From Microvirga arabica (GTDB lineage: Bacteria; Pseudomonadota; Alphaproteobacteria; Rhizobiales; Beijerinckiaceae), in the NCBI RefSeq assembly GCF_016811235.1, contig NZ_JAFBID010000031.1, positions 1-62,029 of the forward strand: a stretch of DNA of 62,029 nucleotides. Direction: 5' to 3'. The notes beneath the pieces were generated by a model that searched no databases, was not told where the DNA came from, and saw only the letters and a program-made list of their open reading frames with translations. Numbering within the stretch: position 1 is the stretch's first letter; each line of letters opens with the position of its first letter. Of the stretch, positions 60,621 to 62,029 are shown piece by piece. Position numbers and translations under genes: made by a program.

Positions 60621-61089
60621 TGTATTTTCCTCACTGACTCGGAGATGCAGGTGCGGTTACGTAACTGCTTGAGGTGATTGTTTTTGCGTTTCCTAAATGT
60701 TGAGTGAGCAGTCGCTCTTAATTTGGCCGGTGGAGTGGATCAGGGCAATCGGCACCAAAGAGGCTCTTGAAATAGCGACTTCACCCAGTGTCCTATCGTT
60801 TTGAGGGCACCTCGGCTTGGGGAAAATTGCTCTTCTTGAAGCTCCCGTTCGGCTTGACCGCCTGGTTGGCTGCTCAGTCCCAGAGCTTGATGCTGACGCG
60901 AGGTCTATTCGCGCTCAACCTGGGAGGGCGGGCGCATGCCCTCACGGCTACACTGGCGGGTCCACACGATAGGCCTGATGAGGCCTCGGCCTTTAAGCCT
61001 GATCTGAATGCCTTCTTACTGATCGTAGCCGACGGGCGAGACCCGCGGGTCGCGACGGACCCAAAAGAATCCGGGTGCAGAGCCCGCCC
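60621..61089. other. Spacer before an SDR remnant
   Basis: No gene I can support. It is probably a rearranged stretch, because the SDR remnant on its right runs into it with an unrelated C-terminal tail. Confidence 0.35.
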
Positions 61090-61378
61090 GCCAGTGATGA
61101 CCAAGTGACGCCATGTCCGCATCGAGCCGCCGTCGACGCGATTGTTCTGCCCGGTAATGTACCTCCCTTCCTTCGAGGCCGCGAACGCAATAGTTGTGGC
61201 ATCTTCCTCGTTGGTGACGTAGCGCTTGATTGGATCGCTGTCGCGGTGCTTCTCGGTGGCGGGCAGGCCGTCAATCCAGCCAGGGAGGACATTGTCCATC
61301 CGGATGTTGTCGGGCGCATACGGATGCGTCGCAAATTTGAAGTCAGGGCGAGAAGCTGGCCGAGGAATTGTCATAGGC
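61090..61378 (-). pseudogene. C-terminal fragment of a short-chain dehydrogenase/reductase
   Basis: The minus strand reads APDNIRMDNVLPGWIDGLP, then DPIKRYVTNEEDATTIAFAAS, then GRYITGQNNRVDGGSM. These are the last three blocks of a classical SDR (NxVxPGxI, the RxxxxEE..A..V.FL.S block, and YITGQ.xRVDGG). The cofactor-binding and catalytic parts upstream are missing, replaced by the IS6 copy that starts at 61379. After RVDGG the frame runs on into unrelated sequence. Confidence 0.75.
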
Positions 61379-61802
61379 TCAGGCGGCGAGCATCTCGAAC
61401 TGCTCGGCAAGTGATGGGGCGGGATTCCGGGCGTACTTTGCCTGCTGCTTGCGCATCATGTGGATCATCTCAATGCCGCCCAGGATCACACGGGCACAGA
61501 CAACAGACTGAAACCCGAGCATCGGCCGCACTCGCCTCTTGATAGCACGGTGATCCTGCTCGATGCGATTGTTGAGGTAGGCACTTTGCCGGATGCGGAT
61601 CGGCTTCAGCTCGCGTCTCGACCGATCCTGAAGCCGGTCTGCGGTGTCACAGGTCAGGATCGCTTCACGATTGGTCTGACTGCCGTCAATCACGATCCTC
61701 TCGGGTCGGCCATGCCGCTTAAGGGCCTTGCGCAGGAACCGCTTGGCAGCCGCCACATTGCGCCGCTCGCTGAACCAGAACTCGACGGTGTCCCCGTGGT
61801 GA
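61379..61802 (-). pseudogene. IS6-family transposase (type A), C-terminal two thirds, cut by IS6 type B
   Basis: The frame reads GDTVEFWFSERRNVAAAKRFLRKALKRHGRPERIV, then IDGSQTNREAI, then RIRQSAYLNNRIEQDHRAIKRRVRPMLGFQS and a stop at 61379. It matches the damaged copy at 13628 closely and lacks its frameshift. At about 61797-61802 similarity ends, and the terminal repeat of a type B element follows. The catalytic DDE middle Asp and Glu are present; the first Asp and the HTH are gone. Confidence 0.87.
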
Positions 61803-62029
61803 TGTCACGGTAACTTTTGGTCAGCGGCTTATGAGCTAAGAGCCGCGGCATGACCCATCCCGTCAGCTACAAGCGCCACCGTTTCCCGCCCGAGATCATC
61901 GCCCATGCCGTTTGGCTCTACTTTCGGTTTCCGTTGAGTCTACGCTTGGTTGAGGAGATGCTGCTCGAGCGCGGTATCGTCGTTTCCTATGAGACGGTAC
62001 GCCGATGGGCTCTAAAGTTCGGACCTGAA
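61803..62029 (+). mobile_element. IS6-family element (type B), left end, cut by window end
   Basis: It begins with TGTCACGGTAAC (61803-61814), one base different from the ends of the complete element at 48093. The transposase gene starts 36 bp inside, as in that copy. It is inserted next to the truncated type A transposase. The right end is outside the window. Confidence 0.85.
61850..62029 (+). CDS. IS6-family transposase (type B), N-terminal 60 codons
   Basis: The frame starts MTHPVSYKRHRFPPEIIAH, then AVWLYFRFPLSLRLVEEMLL, then ERGIVVSYETVRRWALKFGP, open to the window end. It matches the N-terminus of the intact transposase at 48145 nearly residue for residue. Whether the rest is intact cannot be seen. 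Confidence 0.88.
   Translation, partial: MTHPVSYKRHRFPPEIIAHAVWLYFRFPLSLRLVEEMLLERGIVVSYETVRRWALKFGPE

Noticed and set aside
60788..61108. A 106-codon plus-strand frame
   Set aside because: It overlaps the SDR remnant on the other strand and has no domain-like pattern.
1..62029. CRISPR arrays, tRNA or rRNA genes, phage structural genes
   Set aside because: No regularly spaced repeats, no tRNA-like cloverleaf with a conserved T-loop, and no capsid, tail or terminase sequences were recognised.

Overview
This window looks like a chromosome segment from a GC-rich soil- or plant-associated alphaproteobacterium, probably of the Rhizobiales (a Microvirga, Methylobacterium or Bradyrhizobium type). 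I infer this from codon use, the number of ABC importers and LysR/GntR/AraC regulators, an ImuB remnant, DUF1127 proteins and the IS6/IS3 elements. No rRNA, tRNA or CRISPR array was seen.

Region 1 (1-8.5 kb): the end of a Xer-type tyrosine recombinase gene, rarA, a divergent quinone reductase/TetR pair with a strong palindromic operator, a damaged IS3 element, then a P-loop kinase, an AAC(3)-like aminoglycoside acetyltransferase and an AadA-like nucleotidyltransferase.

Region 2 (8.5-22 kb): a patchwork of regulators and broken genes. An intact SoxR locus (soxR, flavin reductase, MFS pump) has a decayed duplicate 4 kb away that still carries a perfect SoxR-type box. Also here are an IS6 transposase pseudogene, an IS3 remnant, a LysR/aminotransferase pair, an HD phosphohydrolase, an isochorismatase-fold protein without its catalytic triad, and an ECF41 sigma factor next to a frameshifted AhpD-like target gene with a matching promoter.

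Region 3 (22.3-36.6 kb): the main system, an apparently complete sialic acid (N-acetylneuraminate) catabolic locus. It holds a peptide-family ABC importer, two lyase/aldolases of the DHDPS/NanA family, a GntR regulator and, divergently, two Gfo/Idh/MocA oxidoreductases, a NanE-NanK fusion, a NagB-II-like SIS deaminase and NagA. The predicted route is Neu5Ac to ManNAc, ManNAc-6P, GlcNAc-6P, GlcN-6P and Fru-6P. A 35-bp palindrome lies between the two arms.

Region 4 (36.6-47.5 kb): an ImuB remnant, then one long minus-strand operon with a carbohydrate ABC importer, a GMC oxidoreductase with a gluconate-dehydrogenase subunit-3-like partner, an enolase-superfamily dehydratase, a GntR regulator and an aldehyde dehydrogenase. 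This suggests uptake and oxidative breakdown of a sugar or sugar acid. A near-perfect palindrome lies in its promoter region.

Region 5 (47.5-62 kb): IS6 elements inserted into other IS6 copies at both ends. Between them are an SDR, AraC, VOC and SRPBCC genes, ogt, a GFA/MarR pair with two MarR-type palindromes, a LysR-amidase-MFS-GST cluster, an EEP phosphatase and an isocitrate lyase/PEP mutase-family protein. About a dozen genes in the window are broken by single-base lesions or truncation. This indicates active decay around mobile elements, although sequencing error cannot be excluded for individual cases.
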